Below, one piece after another: positions 24,341-36,199 of a DNA stretch of 64,000 bases. Numbering within the stretch: position 1 is the first letter of the stretch; every line of letters begins with the position of its first letter. The notes below the pieces were generated by a model. That model ran no database searches, had not been told where the DNA came from, and was given only the letters and a program-made list of their open reading frames with translations. The translations under genes were made by a program, and so were the position numbers. This stretch comes from Lithospermum erythrorhizon (taxonomy: Eukaryota; Streptophyta; Magnoliopsida; Boraginales; Boraginaceae): positions 124,001 to 188,000 of the forward strand of contig JADFUC010000432.1 in the NCBI GenBank assembly GCA_019722365.1. Reading direction: 5' to 3'.

Positions 24341-27300
24341 AGGGCCTCGCAGCTCATCAAGCCATATATTTTATCTAATTTGACAAGGTTGACATAATAT
24401 AGCTAATTTGATTGTTTATTATTTATATATTCAATTGATGAATATATAATATGAAAAAATCAACCCATTTTTTATATATGTTTCACATGGCTGGAATCAT
24501 CATTTCATGTATTGATTTTGATGATTTGATGTTTATTTAATTGTTTCATGAATTGAAAGGGATTAAAAATTGATTAATTTGCATTTTTAATTTGAGGTAG
24601 AATCATTTTCGATTTTACAGTGAGGTTTAGAAATTTCAGAAAATTACGAAATTAAATCTGTGTGTTCTTGACCCTTTGAGGTTCATGCCAGATTGTTTTC
24701 AGAATTTTTTGAATTTAAGTATCTGCACCATTGAATTTCTGGATTGTTTTGGGTTTAATCGAAAAACTAGAAGTGTTTTTGATAAACTTTCACTTGGACG
24801 TGTTCAATAATGATATTGTTGATGTTCAAGAAAAATCCCAGAATTTTTTGAATTTTTTAGAGCCTCCAAATCGTTTTTACAAAAGTTGCAATTAATCTGG
24901 AAAAACTGAAAACTGAAATGAATTACCAAAAATCGGTCGCCGAACTTGCGGACCTCCTCCCGGCGCCCGTGGCGAACGCCATCGACCGGTGACTACAGCA
25001 CCGACGGTGCGTGTCGGTCGTGGGTTGCCGGAGGCCGGGCGGTTATCGCTGGAGTTGTCAGTCTATCTTAAAACCCTCTAAATGTAATTTTGTAATTATT
25101 TTTATGGAAAATTTATTGGTAATTATTAATTTTGATTTTTAAATGTTAAATCATAAATTTTGTCATTAAGATAATTCAATATATATCTTGAATGACATTA
25201 AATTTGATTTATATTTCCCTTTCATAATTATTTTCATTAATTGATAATTTTTGAAAATATTTTTCATGGTGACTTTTAAATTTTAAATTTTGGAGTTAAT
25301 TACTTGTAAGTAATTATTCCATGATTTAAGTGGCTGATAATTATTGTAATAATTATCATTAATCATGTGTGAATATATTTAATTGTACTTACATTAATTG
25401 ATAATTAATTGTAAAATAACGGTAATTAATTAGTCAATTATGAACAATATTTAATCTCATTTTCATTTAATATATATGACATTATGCATTTATTTGTTTT
25501 AATGTTTTTCCCATATATATTGTTATGAACGGAAAGCGTGCATTTAGATATTTAATCTGGGCTTAATTTATTTATTTACGGTCTCCGCATCGAAGTTGTA
25601 AACCATGCCGAGTCTGTATTTTTTATTCTGTATTCATTTACCCACAAGCCTTGCCGCTCTGTTGGGTTAGAGTAGTATGTAATCGCTGCGTGGCATTGAA
25701 GATAGCATATCCAATAAAGATTCAAGACTTCGAGAACTTGTAAGTTTCATGAGCCGAAGAATACAAGACTTGCACTTCTAAAGTAATGTAATAGGACTTA
25801 TGTTAGCATTTCACTTGTTAAGTGATGTAATAGGTCCTAGGGGTCATATCTATATCTCCTAAATGTGTGTTATTTATTTATTTTTCATGTTGTGCATGTT
25901 TCTTGAATATGTGCTATCTATGCATGGTTAAATAAAGTTAAATAACATTAATTTCACCAATTAAAATTCTAAGCACCGGGGATCGCTTTTAATTTTGCCA
26001 GGAACGGTTGTATTATCTCCACACCGGATGGCGTGTTACGCTTTTGCACTTAGATATGACAATGGATCATGTTGAAGTGATTTCACTAACGCCAGGCTTT
26101 CGATGATCATTCCAAGTAATTTTTGTTTAATTGGTATGCTTAACCCGCTTTTGTCGAGATACAAAAACGTAGCATCTTGAATAAGATGCTAACGCACACA
26201 AGAGTTATGTAGTTTTACATAATTATAACCTACTATTATAACTGATTCAAAATGTTGCAAAGGTCAGCTGCTTGATTTAAGCATAGTAGATCTTGATACC
26301 TGTACATTTTGTGAGATTTGGCACGGGTAATATATTTACAATTCATTTTGTAAATACGCATGATTGTTTTGAACTACAATCGTTTATTTTAAGTTGCATA
26401 TTTCCTATTGTTTGGCATTAAGTTTAATTTATTTTATTCACCATTCATTGGGCAAACTAAATGCATGACTTTATAATGGAACAAAAATAAGTTAAGGAGA
26501 CATCCGAATGACTTGTTGATACAAAGTGTTGGCTAACGCTATCTTCTTCAACCATCAAGTAATCGGGTTGTATGCTAATAGAGGATAAAATCCCTTAAAT
26601 ACCACAAATATTTAAGCACTTGATTCAATCATGTTGATAATGCTGTAATGAACTTTGGTTCAAGTGAACAAAGTCACATGATACGACAAGGATAATTAAT
26701 TTTGATTCAATCAAAGGTGATGATGCTACGACATCTCAATATGTCATATTATCTCTTAGCCACCAAACAAGTCTAAATGATAAATAGTTTGATCTTTTAT
26801 AACTCGATTGAGAAAACTATTGAATGATCTTGAATGTTGTGTATCTACATTTTGACGTGTGACGGGTATTTAGTTTCTTTAACATGACGAATACGGGTTC
26901 ATGAATCGCGAGGAAACAAAGCTTACGGGTATGTAACCAAATAAGCAGTTATTCATTCGGTTCTCACGCCACTTGTACGCTTGAGTGAACATGGAACTAT
27001 AAGTTGAAGTTAATGTGATTCGCTTCATTATTTCAACTTCAAAGCATAGAAAGAAGGATTTAAGGAACATTTAGAATTGAAAAGAGATTTGACAATCTCT
27101 CATATCTCAAATAATTTTGTTGTCAAAGTCGTAATGTCTTTGCCGGGCTATCGCTGTTCAGAACACTAGTTTTGACTCACATGATTTAATCATGGATATG
27201 AGCCAAGTATAACGATAGTCGAAGACAAGATATAAAGAAAGTTATCGAGCCTTCTCACAGACGATAGCGACTACATTATAAGAGTTATCACGCTTTTTAA

Positions 27301-30300
27301 ATCCTCCATGAAGATAGTTGGGATTCTAAACTACTTATTTTACTGTAAGAGTAGAAAAGAGTGTCGCTGCTTACTCACATCGCTTCCACACGTGATTCTC
27401 GACATGAAATATTACTTACTTTCTTAAAAGGAAGCTCGAACAACAAAACTTATCAATACCCTATGATAATCTAATTGAACGAGACTTGAGTATAATCTTG
27501 AAAAGATGAATTAAGTCAACTCTACTAGACTTAGCGGGAGGTTCACTAGTCTAAATTAAGTTTGTATGTTTACATACAAGTTAATTAAAGAGAACAAGAC
27601 TCGAGTATAATCTTGAAAAAGATGAACTAAGCTCCACCTTTGTTTTGGAGGTTCGCTAGTCTGAATGGTTTGTATGTTTACAAGCATTTGGAAGAGTTTG
27701 AGTCATTGAATGATACATCGAGTTGATAAGGGCATGGAAAGGACCATATGAATACTACTGCCTCTATCGGCATCATCTATATAAGTAGTGAGATCATCCG
27801 AAGAACGGTGACATCATTCTAAAAACGCATTTCGTTAAGATATCGTGATTGATGAATTGTGTTTAATGAAGTTAAAAACACAAATGGATGAGATCTTTCA
27901 ATTTCATATACCAAGATATTTCATTCTAACCTTAGATGTGTTTCATGAAGAGTGATACAAGTAAGGATTGTGTTTAACGTGGTTGAAACACAAAGAATGA
28001 AATAATTTCACATATTAAGGTTGCTGCACATACCTTTAAACTAATTTATTCATATTCAACTGTGAGACAACTCAAGAGTTGTGTTTGATAAACAAACTTT
28101 GAAACCTCTCATATAGGATAAGTTAGTATTATGTCACTGTAGTAGACATAATTTAACTCAGATCCAAAGTTGATATTAAGTCATTTTTGTACATAACCAG
28201 AAGGAAACTGGTATTTATTTCCATCCACTATGTCAGCAATTCTATTGTACATATAGAGTCTTCATTATGAAGCACAAATAGTGAAATAAATATGTGACTT
28301 GAATGTATTCAAGTGGGGTTCAGAGGGAGATACCAAAACCGCATTAGAACCCTTCGTTATATCAAGGAGTATCCACTCATGCATTTAAAGCTAAACGCAG
28401 CTGATACAAATGACAACACGAATAACATACCCAACAAATGACCTTCGGTGTCATTTAAATGAAATAAGATGTGAATACATGGGTTGAGTATAAAAGCTCT
28501 TTTTTCTCGATGGTATTCATCAGAGTAAGAGCTCATACTATATTACTTTCGACGGTGAATCATCGTAAGTAATAAATATATTCTCATTAAATGAGAAATC
28601 ACCAGAATGAGTGTTTAATCATACATTTGGTTGAGAAACCAATATTAAACATATTCATTGGTTGATCAGGCTCATGCTTATTTCAAACTTTCTTATTGCT
28701 ATTCAAGTTGTACGTGGGTCTAAGCAAGTTATCCAAAGAATGTTCCTAAGTAATGATCAACATGATGGATACTGACATTGTTATCGAACTCCACATCTCA
28801 AGCGAGAATGTAAAGAGCTTCTATACTAGAATTCAAAGTTGTAAACTTAAGATTGAGTATGGAGTTAAATTCTTCACTTTGATACTTGATGAAAAATCAA
28901 TAAGAATCAAGAGCGATTTAAGTTAACTCGAGTCTTTAAAGGTTAGCTGAGCGAGAATCAAGATAACAAGTTTTATACACTAAATGTTGAAGAAATCTTC
29001 CTACAAACCTTAAAGGGTATAGTGAACATTAGATTCTTGTACATTTTAGAGCCCAACTACATATATGTGACATGTTATGATCAACACATTATATATATGC
29101 TGAAGCCACGACATTTGTTTGTTAAGTTTAAGATGTCATAAAGCTCGAGGTGTGATTGAAATAGATTAATTATATAAATAGACGTATTCTTATTGGACAA
29201 GGCAACTCTTCATTAGAGGTCTAATCTCACTAGTAAGGGCCTCAAGACACGAGAGCGGTTGAAGTCTATTACATAGTAATACGATTCACCAGATGTCACA
29301 GTGTCATGGCTGTACTGGGCCAACTATGACGTGAGTACGATTCCCTGATTGAATTGTGAAGTTTTACAAAGGTATTCACGCTGATCTCGAACATTGGTAG
29401 TAACTAAGAGAATAACAGAGGTAAATATAGTTGCATGGTCGGATCGGGCTAAGCTGATCTTCACTTGTAATTGAAATTTTATAGTAAGATTATGGACAAG
29501 CAAAATTACATGAAAAGCTATTAGCCAAGAATTTTCATAATAGGACTGAAGTCTAGTATGCTCGGTGAGTAAACCGAAAGGAAACTTGAACTCGATTACA
29601 ACTTGACCAACAATCGTTTTGTTGGTAGGCTGTCATAAAAACAATATGCATTTAATAAGACAGATGCTTTTAACACACTCGAAAGGCGTTGTAAACCTAC
29701 CCGATGGAACTCCTCGAGAAATGTTGAAAAACCCATTTTGATCATAGTCATGGCATGACTATGTCGATAATGTTAGTCATCAATGATTCCTTGGTTGGAG
29801 AGATCAGCCACGGTAATGTAAAGATCAAGCCAGGCAGTATTGCAGTGACGCGATTATAATCACTATCCTCTTGCTTTTACATATCATGAAACGATCTGAA
29901 GAAGTCATGCAGCTTAAAGGTTCCATGTATGAATTTAAGCATGCATCTCGGAGTTGAGATCCTTCCCCGATTCAACCAAGTATGGTTTTCTAATGCAGCT
30001 TGATTTAAGGAACCAACGTGGGCAAAGTTCAAATGAGCTAGTTCATTCACTTCGAATAAGCAGAATTGATTAAAACAAAGTTCCTTTGTGTTTTAATCTC
30101 TGATTGTTGACTTAAACTACATGAATGCGTGATTCATTCATATAGTTACCCATTATTTATTTCACAGCCGTTGAAATATATAATATATATGTATCAGGTC
30201 CTCGATGAGCGAAAAGTTAAATCCCTAAAGTTACCTATGCTTTCTGCAGGAACACGAATTGCTAATACACCTCTTCGCCTAGAAACATAGGATAGCCAAA

Positions 30301-30822
30301 GGCCTTTGGTCGATAGTCGATAGTTAGGGCAAGCATTATATGACTAACATGGTGTTTTGATTAGTGATCAAGATCGTTAGCCTCAGCAGTATCAGATCAA
30401 TACCGTAATGTCATGACTGGGAATTGCATGACCGGTAAACGAATTCATGTGAAGATAGATATTCAGGTCCTATGATATTTTGTTTAGAATTTTAGGTCTA
30501 CAATTCTAGACCTACGATATATACTATCCGTGGTATATGAGTTTCCAGATTTTGACTATGACCAAACGCCTCGCTTTAAGCGGGATGAACGTGAGGTTGT
30601 CACACAAATGAAGATAACGATAGATGCTGATATATTGGGAGGGATTATCCGTCTGAAGAAGATCTCAAGCCTCTCACACAGTTGGTACTCTATTGGTTTG
30701 TGGACGCCATAAACGCTATTCGCTTCATACTAAGTAAAGAAAGTTGTGGGTGTTTCATGAGACACTTATGTTAGCCTAATGACTAGAGATCGCGATAAAG
30801 ACTACGGTAATCTGCAATTGGG

Positions 30823-31768
30823 AGGTTAAAATCAATGAGAATTGATTCCCTTTTATTATGCCCGTTATGATAATTGTGTATCAATTCATTTACCGGGTTG
30901 GTTAAATGTGATTACTGGAACTTAGTGTTCACCTTAGTAATTGTATATTACTACCTGGGTTCTCATGATAATTTAAGTGGGTTATGAAATATTGCTGATC
31001 TATCATTAATCGCGTTATAATAATAGTAATTGGTCAATTATTATTATTATAACTTATTATCTCGAGCTTCAGAAGGTCACACACATACAAGGATTTTGGA
31101 TTATATTTCATGTATGAAATTAAACTACATTTGCTAAATTGAGAGTTGATCAGAATCAACTATCATTTCTCAATTGGGATTTTTACATTGATACGTAAAA
31201 TAGAAATTGATGAACCCGAATTAATTAATTAGTCAATTGAATTAATTCGATAGTTGTTGGAGCTCGTTAGTAACTTGTTAGTTACTATTAACAATATGTT
31301 AGTATTTGATTTTACTTTTAACGGTTTAGTTAAATTTAACAGTCGCTCATTAACTATTCGGGTCAGTTTTGTGCTCGACATATACGTATCAAACCTATTA
31401 GGTTTTTTCAACATAAGTTTACCATGAAATAGAAAACAAAGCTCCACTTCCTCCATATGGGTCGAATATCAAGGGAAGAATTGAAAATTCTTCTTGATTT
31501 TTCATCCAAATACCCATGTTCTAGCAAACACAAAGGGGATTCAACTCTCCTGTGCGCAACCAACTGTAGGCACTACATTTGAAGTGCTCAACGGCGGAAT
31601 TAAAGAGGCTTCGTGGAAAGAATTTGTTGATAGACTCTCACAGGTATCACCGTAAGTGCTCTGCTATTCCATAATTGTTAATTATGTTTTGATTAATTTA
31701 TATCATTTTGAGGGATCCGATGTATGAATTTGGTATTTATCACAAATAAAATTCATACTGATTCTAAG
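30823..31768 (+). repeat. Right LTR of the 8.4 kb element
   Basis: It starts about 30823 (GTTAAAATCAATGAGAATTG) and ends near ATTCTAAG at 31768. The 3' end is scrambled by a small insertion, so no target duplication can be fixed. Confidence 0.72.
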
Positions 31769-32258
31769 ATAACAATATCTATCACTAAATGTTTACAGAT
31801 TTTTAACAATATATAGTTATTAATATATTTTCTATTGAAGGTACTTGATTGATGTGTATTTGTCTCGATGAGGCAACACAAACCGTGATGTCGTAGTAGG
31901 TTCTCATTTATCTCTCCAAATGTAATACTACAAGATACTCATGGATATACGTAAGCTAATGGTGGCCTCGATCATCTCATCATACACTATATAACAGGTT
32001 AGTTTACTATAATTTATTTTAAATTAACTAGTAGTAATTTTCAAGGCTGTTATATAGCTATTTTGGTTGTCATTCAAATAATATAGTGATAATTGGGTGT
32101 CAGATTACATATACTATATGGATCCGCTATGAGTACATCACTTTCTCCTAGACGTGTGATATGGTGCAAAAATCAATGTGTATACATTATCGAGGCACCA
32201 AAAGCAAAGTATTGTAAATAGAAAGATGTCGACTAATCATTGGGTTAGCTGTGAGAAA

Positions 32259-34703
32259 TTGTAACGACTCCACCCCAAGTCGGCCGCCCGAGGTTAAGAT
32301 CATTAACAACCAGATACCGAGTCACCGAACCATGGATACAATAACAACATAACCCGCCGACATTATCAAAATAAAGCTCCTTATTTCCATCGGTGTTCCA
32401 ACAATACATCCAACAAAAATAACGGACAACGTAACACAACCAAATACATCATAAGGAAAGTATGACAACAGACTCGTCAATATAATACAACCCACCAATC
32501 TCAAATATACAAATTTTCAACAAAAAAGAAATGACTGATGAGGACTTTGGCGCCACCACCGCCTACCTATGTTCTCCACGCAACAAGAAACCGCTTCCTC
32601 GCCCACCTCAATGATCACTTAGAAACCTGTACGAATTTACCATTAGAGAGAATGTGAGTCACTTATTAAGCCGAAAGCGACACAAATACCACGCATCGAT
32701 TCCATCATATATATTCACGCTTATATATATATAAATATATATCATATGCACGTATTACAAATCAGGTACTAAAATAACTCATTCACATATCACATAGATT
32801 TCTCTTATACAATGTTATCCACTCTTACACATGAGATTATATTCATAACTAATGTATATTCATTTAAGAGAGACAATCTCAACACACAAAGTCATCAAGC
32901 GAGACCCACCTCACGTATAATAATATATGCAGAATCCACCTCCGACACATATAGCGAGGAATCCACCTCCAGTCAATACACACGTGAGGAATCCACCTCC
33001 AATAATACATATATGAGGAATCCACCTCCAAATAATACACATGAGGAATCCACTCCAAATAATCGACAAGCCTCCACCACCATCCTCCCATCGAAGTTGA
33101 ATTCCCTCAATGTGCATATAACACCAAACCTCCCGAATCCACCTGGCTACCCACACAATATGCACACCACACCAAACCTCCGGTCGGGTCACCACCGCCT
33201 CCGCAAATAACACATAAAGCAATCAAGCACATCTCGCACACAAACACACACACAAAGACAATACCACACATACATTAATAGCCCACACACACAATTTCAT
33301 AACATGAAATTATATCCAAAACTATCTCATAATGTAACTCATAATATCAATTATGTCATAACATGCTTCATAATCATAGTTATCTCATAATGTCAATCAA
33401 ATCTCGCTTATTTCATAATATATGCATCATAAATCACAATTTCACATAATATCAATCATAGCCTATCAATACACATATCGAATAGTCTCAAACAATACAT
33501 GAAAATATATACGATATATATATATATATGAAAGGTCCCCATCGTGAGATTTCCAGATCACCTCGAGCCCAAAAGAGGTAATCACGACTCTCAAAGAATC
33601 TCATGCTGTATCCAAAGCTCAACTCCTATTCAAAGAATTTATACATTATAATACATCTTGTAATAACCTCTCTTAACACTCCATCTTGAGCGCACCACGT
33701 CTCACGATTCAATTTACAACTCTAAGCAATCATCCTATCCCAAGATTGATATACCTTCTAACATTCCAACATAACTACATTCTCAATATTCGGTCATTAC
33801 CTTATTTACCCAACAACAACACTTCAAGCACATTCTAATCAATCCAACAATCAATTGACAACTAATTAATCCACAAATACAACCTCCACCACCATTTAAA
33901 AGTTATAATTTAACTTTCCCAAACTTTCTAACTAAAATTCTACCTATCCATATTCAAACCAATAATTCTATACCCAAAAACAACTATATTAAAGTCTCAA
34001 CTCATATTACCATTTAATGTCAATTTAAGAAAAGTCAATAAAAGTCAACATAACACTTACACCACTTTCTAACCCCAATAACTACTCAAAATCATCGCTA
34101 ATCCCCTCACCGATACTCAGATAACATTTCTATACCATAATAAATTGAAGATCTAAAAGTCAACCAAATCCAAGGAAAGTCAACTCTTTAAAACTCAAGA
34201 AATATCCCAAGAGATTCGATCTTTCTTACCTAGATGTGATGAGGACGACGAGGAGAAGAGGATTCTACAAAGTTTGTTTGATTTTAAAGGACAATCAAGA
34301 GAAATGGAAGAAAAATCTTGAGGGGGGAAGGATGACCATTTCGCCCTAATATAAGAAGAAAGTTAAGAAAAAACGAAGTTGGCGGTGAATGATGAGAAGA
34401 TAAGGATAAAAAGGTCCCTGCGGGGTCCGCGCTGCAACATTCAAGAATTCCTCACTTTCGCTCGGGTTTTCTGCTTAATTGCCTCGATTTAACAACACAA
34501 CTCTAATATAAATTTAACTTCTAATCCCCAAATAATAGTTTATACCACTAATTACAACTTTAAAATCTTAAATAAACGCACTACCAACCGATCGATTCGT
34601 CAGATTCCAACGACATTCAACTAAAATTTCGATTCCTCGAAATACCTGCACCGAGCAACTAGTATACTATTTCATAATATTAATACGAACCAAGTTATCA
34701 CAA
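32259..34703 (+). mobile_element. 2.4 kb Gypsy-type solo LTR (or short element) with GAGAAA target duplication
   Basis: It begins TTGTAACGACTCCACCCCAA and ends AAGTTATCACAA. GAGAAA flanks it on both sides (32253-32258 and 34704-34709). A start of TGTAACGACTC and an end in ACA fit long LTRs of plant Gypsy elements. No internal domain, primer-binding site or second LTR is seen, so a solo LTR is the simplest reading. It contains a CT-poor, CA-rich left half and an internal minisatellite. It splits the putative protease relic of the CACTA element. Confidence 0.62.
32928..33062. repeat. Minisatellite of GAGGAATCCACCTCC units
   Basis: Five copies of GAGGAATCCACCTCC or close variants are spaced about 27-30 bases apart, separated by AATAATACACAT-like spacers. 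They lie inside the 2.4 kb LTR. The array produces spurious frames on both strands rich in Glu-Ser-Thr or Trp-Arg-Ile-Pro repeats. Confidence 0.85.
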
Positions 34704-36154
34704 GAGAAAGATGCTTTTATATTTCTCGCAACAATAATTTGGTTATCAAGTTACATTCGTGTTATAACTTTGATTTTGGAATGATTGTATCCAAAGGTCC
34801 GAAGTTTGTGCGGTTACAAAGATATCAGGATTCTATGTCTCGTTGTTTATTGAGGATATCTAGAATCCAACAAGCATTTAGCTCCTTTTTAGCCGTAAGT
34901 ACTTTTTTAATACTTGTGATTTTGATATTAGGATCGTAGATACATAAACTCATATTGAAGTGTATCTCGTAACTTTTTTCTTTCAAGATACTCGGCTGCT
35001 GTTAGACATTTCATGGACATAGAATTGCTCGAGTCCGTGAAGGCCTTCATAAGCATATTACAATACATAATTCTCAAGAACATTTTAGATAGAGAATAAT
35101 GAGTCAATATATATATACATTTGATATACATTTGACTTCGATACATCGATATACATTAATTTACTATAGGTTATGTTTTGAATAAAATATCGGCAATTAT
35201 GATTTATAAAATATTTTGGAATTTATTTTTATATTACCTTCTTTGTTGTCTTTGTGTTTGTTTATAAGAATGTCTAATAAGAAAACAAGTTACAAATTAT
35301 TAACTTAGAGGGCGCCTCAAGAAGTGTTGTCTAGGTTGGTTCACTTGGGAGGACGTTTGCACCACGCCTTCTGTTATTAAAAATACTTACGCCTATTATA
35401 ATGACGTTTTTGTGCCCCTTTATACTTTTTGGAAGTGCCTCTAAATATTTTCACAAGCCGTCTCTAAATATTTTTTTCATTGTAGTGTCGATAATTTATG
35501 CTCTTTAACTTTAATGAAGTTGAGATGGAGGAAGCTAAGTAATATCCATTGCTATGGTTTCACTTTAATATCTTAGAACATATAAAAATATCTTTGCGAA
35601 AAAAAAAACATGCATGTAACAAAAATTAAAACTTAATTATCCTTTTTATCGATAGATTAATTAATAATAATAAAAACAAGCAACATTGCTTTCATGATTG
35701 AGTAGAAGTGGGGAGATGGAGAAAAACAAGACTTGGCCATTCATGGTGTAGTTGAAGTGGCAAGGACCCATATAAAAATGATGATACTTTAGAAATATAT
35801 ACTTTATTAACTCGGATTTTAGCCAAAACAGTAACGAAAAGGTACTATAATCAATCACTTGTGAAGAAGACCTCAAGAAAACGGCTAACAATGTCGACCC
35901 AAAATAAATAATACTCCACAGACCACAATAGTTGAAGGGTCATTAATTCATTTGATCCACTATCATAAAAAGATTCTTACGAATGCATTTTAATTTTGTT
36001 TATCTTAAGTCTTTGGACTAATTATGACAATGATTGGCACACATCAAGACAAATAATTATCATTCAGATTTAGCATGTCAGATGTTATGAAAAAAAACAT
36101 GGTTTTGCTTAGTGGCATTCATGGATGATGATGAATGTAGCATCGATAAATTTC

Positions 36155-36199
36155 ATATATATATATATAGATATATATATATATTTTATATATATATAG
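36155..36199. repeat. (AT)n microsatellite
   Basis: A run of alternating A and T, interrupted by single G and TTT, spans about 45 bases. Confidence 0.85.

Larger units (their letters stand above)
23367..31768 (+). mobile_element. 8.4 kb LTR retrotransposon without coding capacity (LARD-like)
   Basis: Two direct LTRs of about 0.95 kb (23367-24340 and 30823-31768) share long identical tracts, such as ATTTCATGTATGAAATTAAA and GAACCCGAATTAATTAATTA. They have many indels between them, so the insertion is old. The 6.5 kb internal region has no long gag or pol frame on either strand and I could not find protease, integrase or RT motifs. CAATTGGGAGG before the right LTR could be the polypurine tract. 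AGGGCCTCGCAGCTCATCAA follows the left LTR where a primer-binding site is expected, but I cannot match it to a tRNA. It sits inside the CACTA element. Confidence 0.72.
31980..35030 (+). pseudogene. Ulp1-like (C48) protease remnant of the CACTA element, split by an LTR
   Basis: At about 32060-32129 the translation gives LVVIQ and then YIYYMDPL, resembling the HW-LxVI...VYxMDPL core of Ulp1-type proteases found in plant CACTA elements. After the LTR insertion at 32259-34703, TACTCGGCTGCTGTTAGAC and HFMDIE (34992-35027) resemble the catalytic CGYYVMRFMKDI region, but the Cys is not preserved. Stops and indels occur throughout. The identification is suggestive, supported mainly by position and orientation inside the transposon. 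Confidence 0.35.
20121..35487 (+). mobile_element. Decayed CACTA (En/Spm) DNA transposon with nested LTR insertions
   Basis: The right end, read on the minus strand, begins CACTACAATGAAAAAAATAT, a canonical CACTA terminus. The left end at 20121 is GACTACTACAAAATGCACTT, a mutated version. Inside both ends a matching inward block occurs: GCGCCTCTAAGTGAAATTAT near 20277, and GCGCCCTCTAAGTTAATAAT read inward from 35318. Between them, in plus orientation, are remnants of a transposase-associated domain, a TNP1-like domain and a Ulp1-like protease. A full tnp2 core is not seen. Three LTR insertions (21527-22493, 23367-31768, 32259-34703) make up roughly 11.8 kb of the 15.4 kb. The expected 3-base target duplication is not preserved (CAA left, TCG right), so the exact ends carry some doubt. 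Confidence 0.7.

Noticed and set aside
32812..33222. Frames of 70-132 aa on both strands
   Set aside because: Products of the GAGGAATCCACCTCC minisatellite inside the long LTR.
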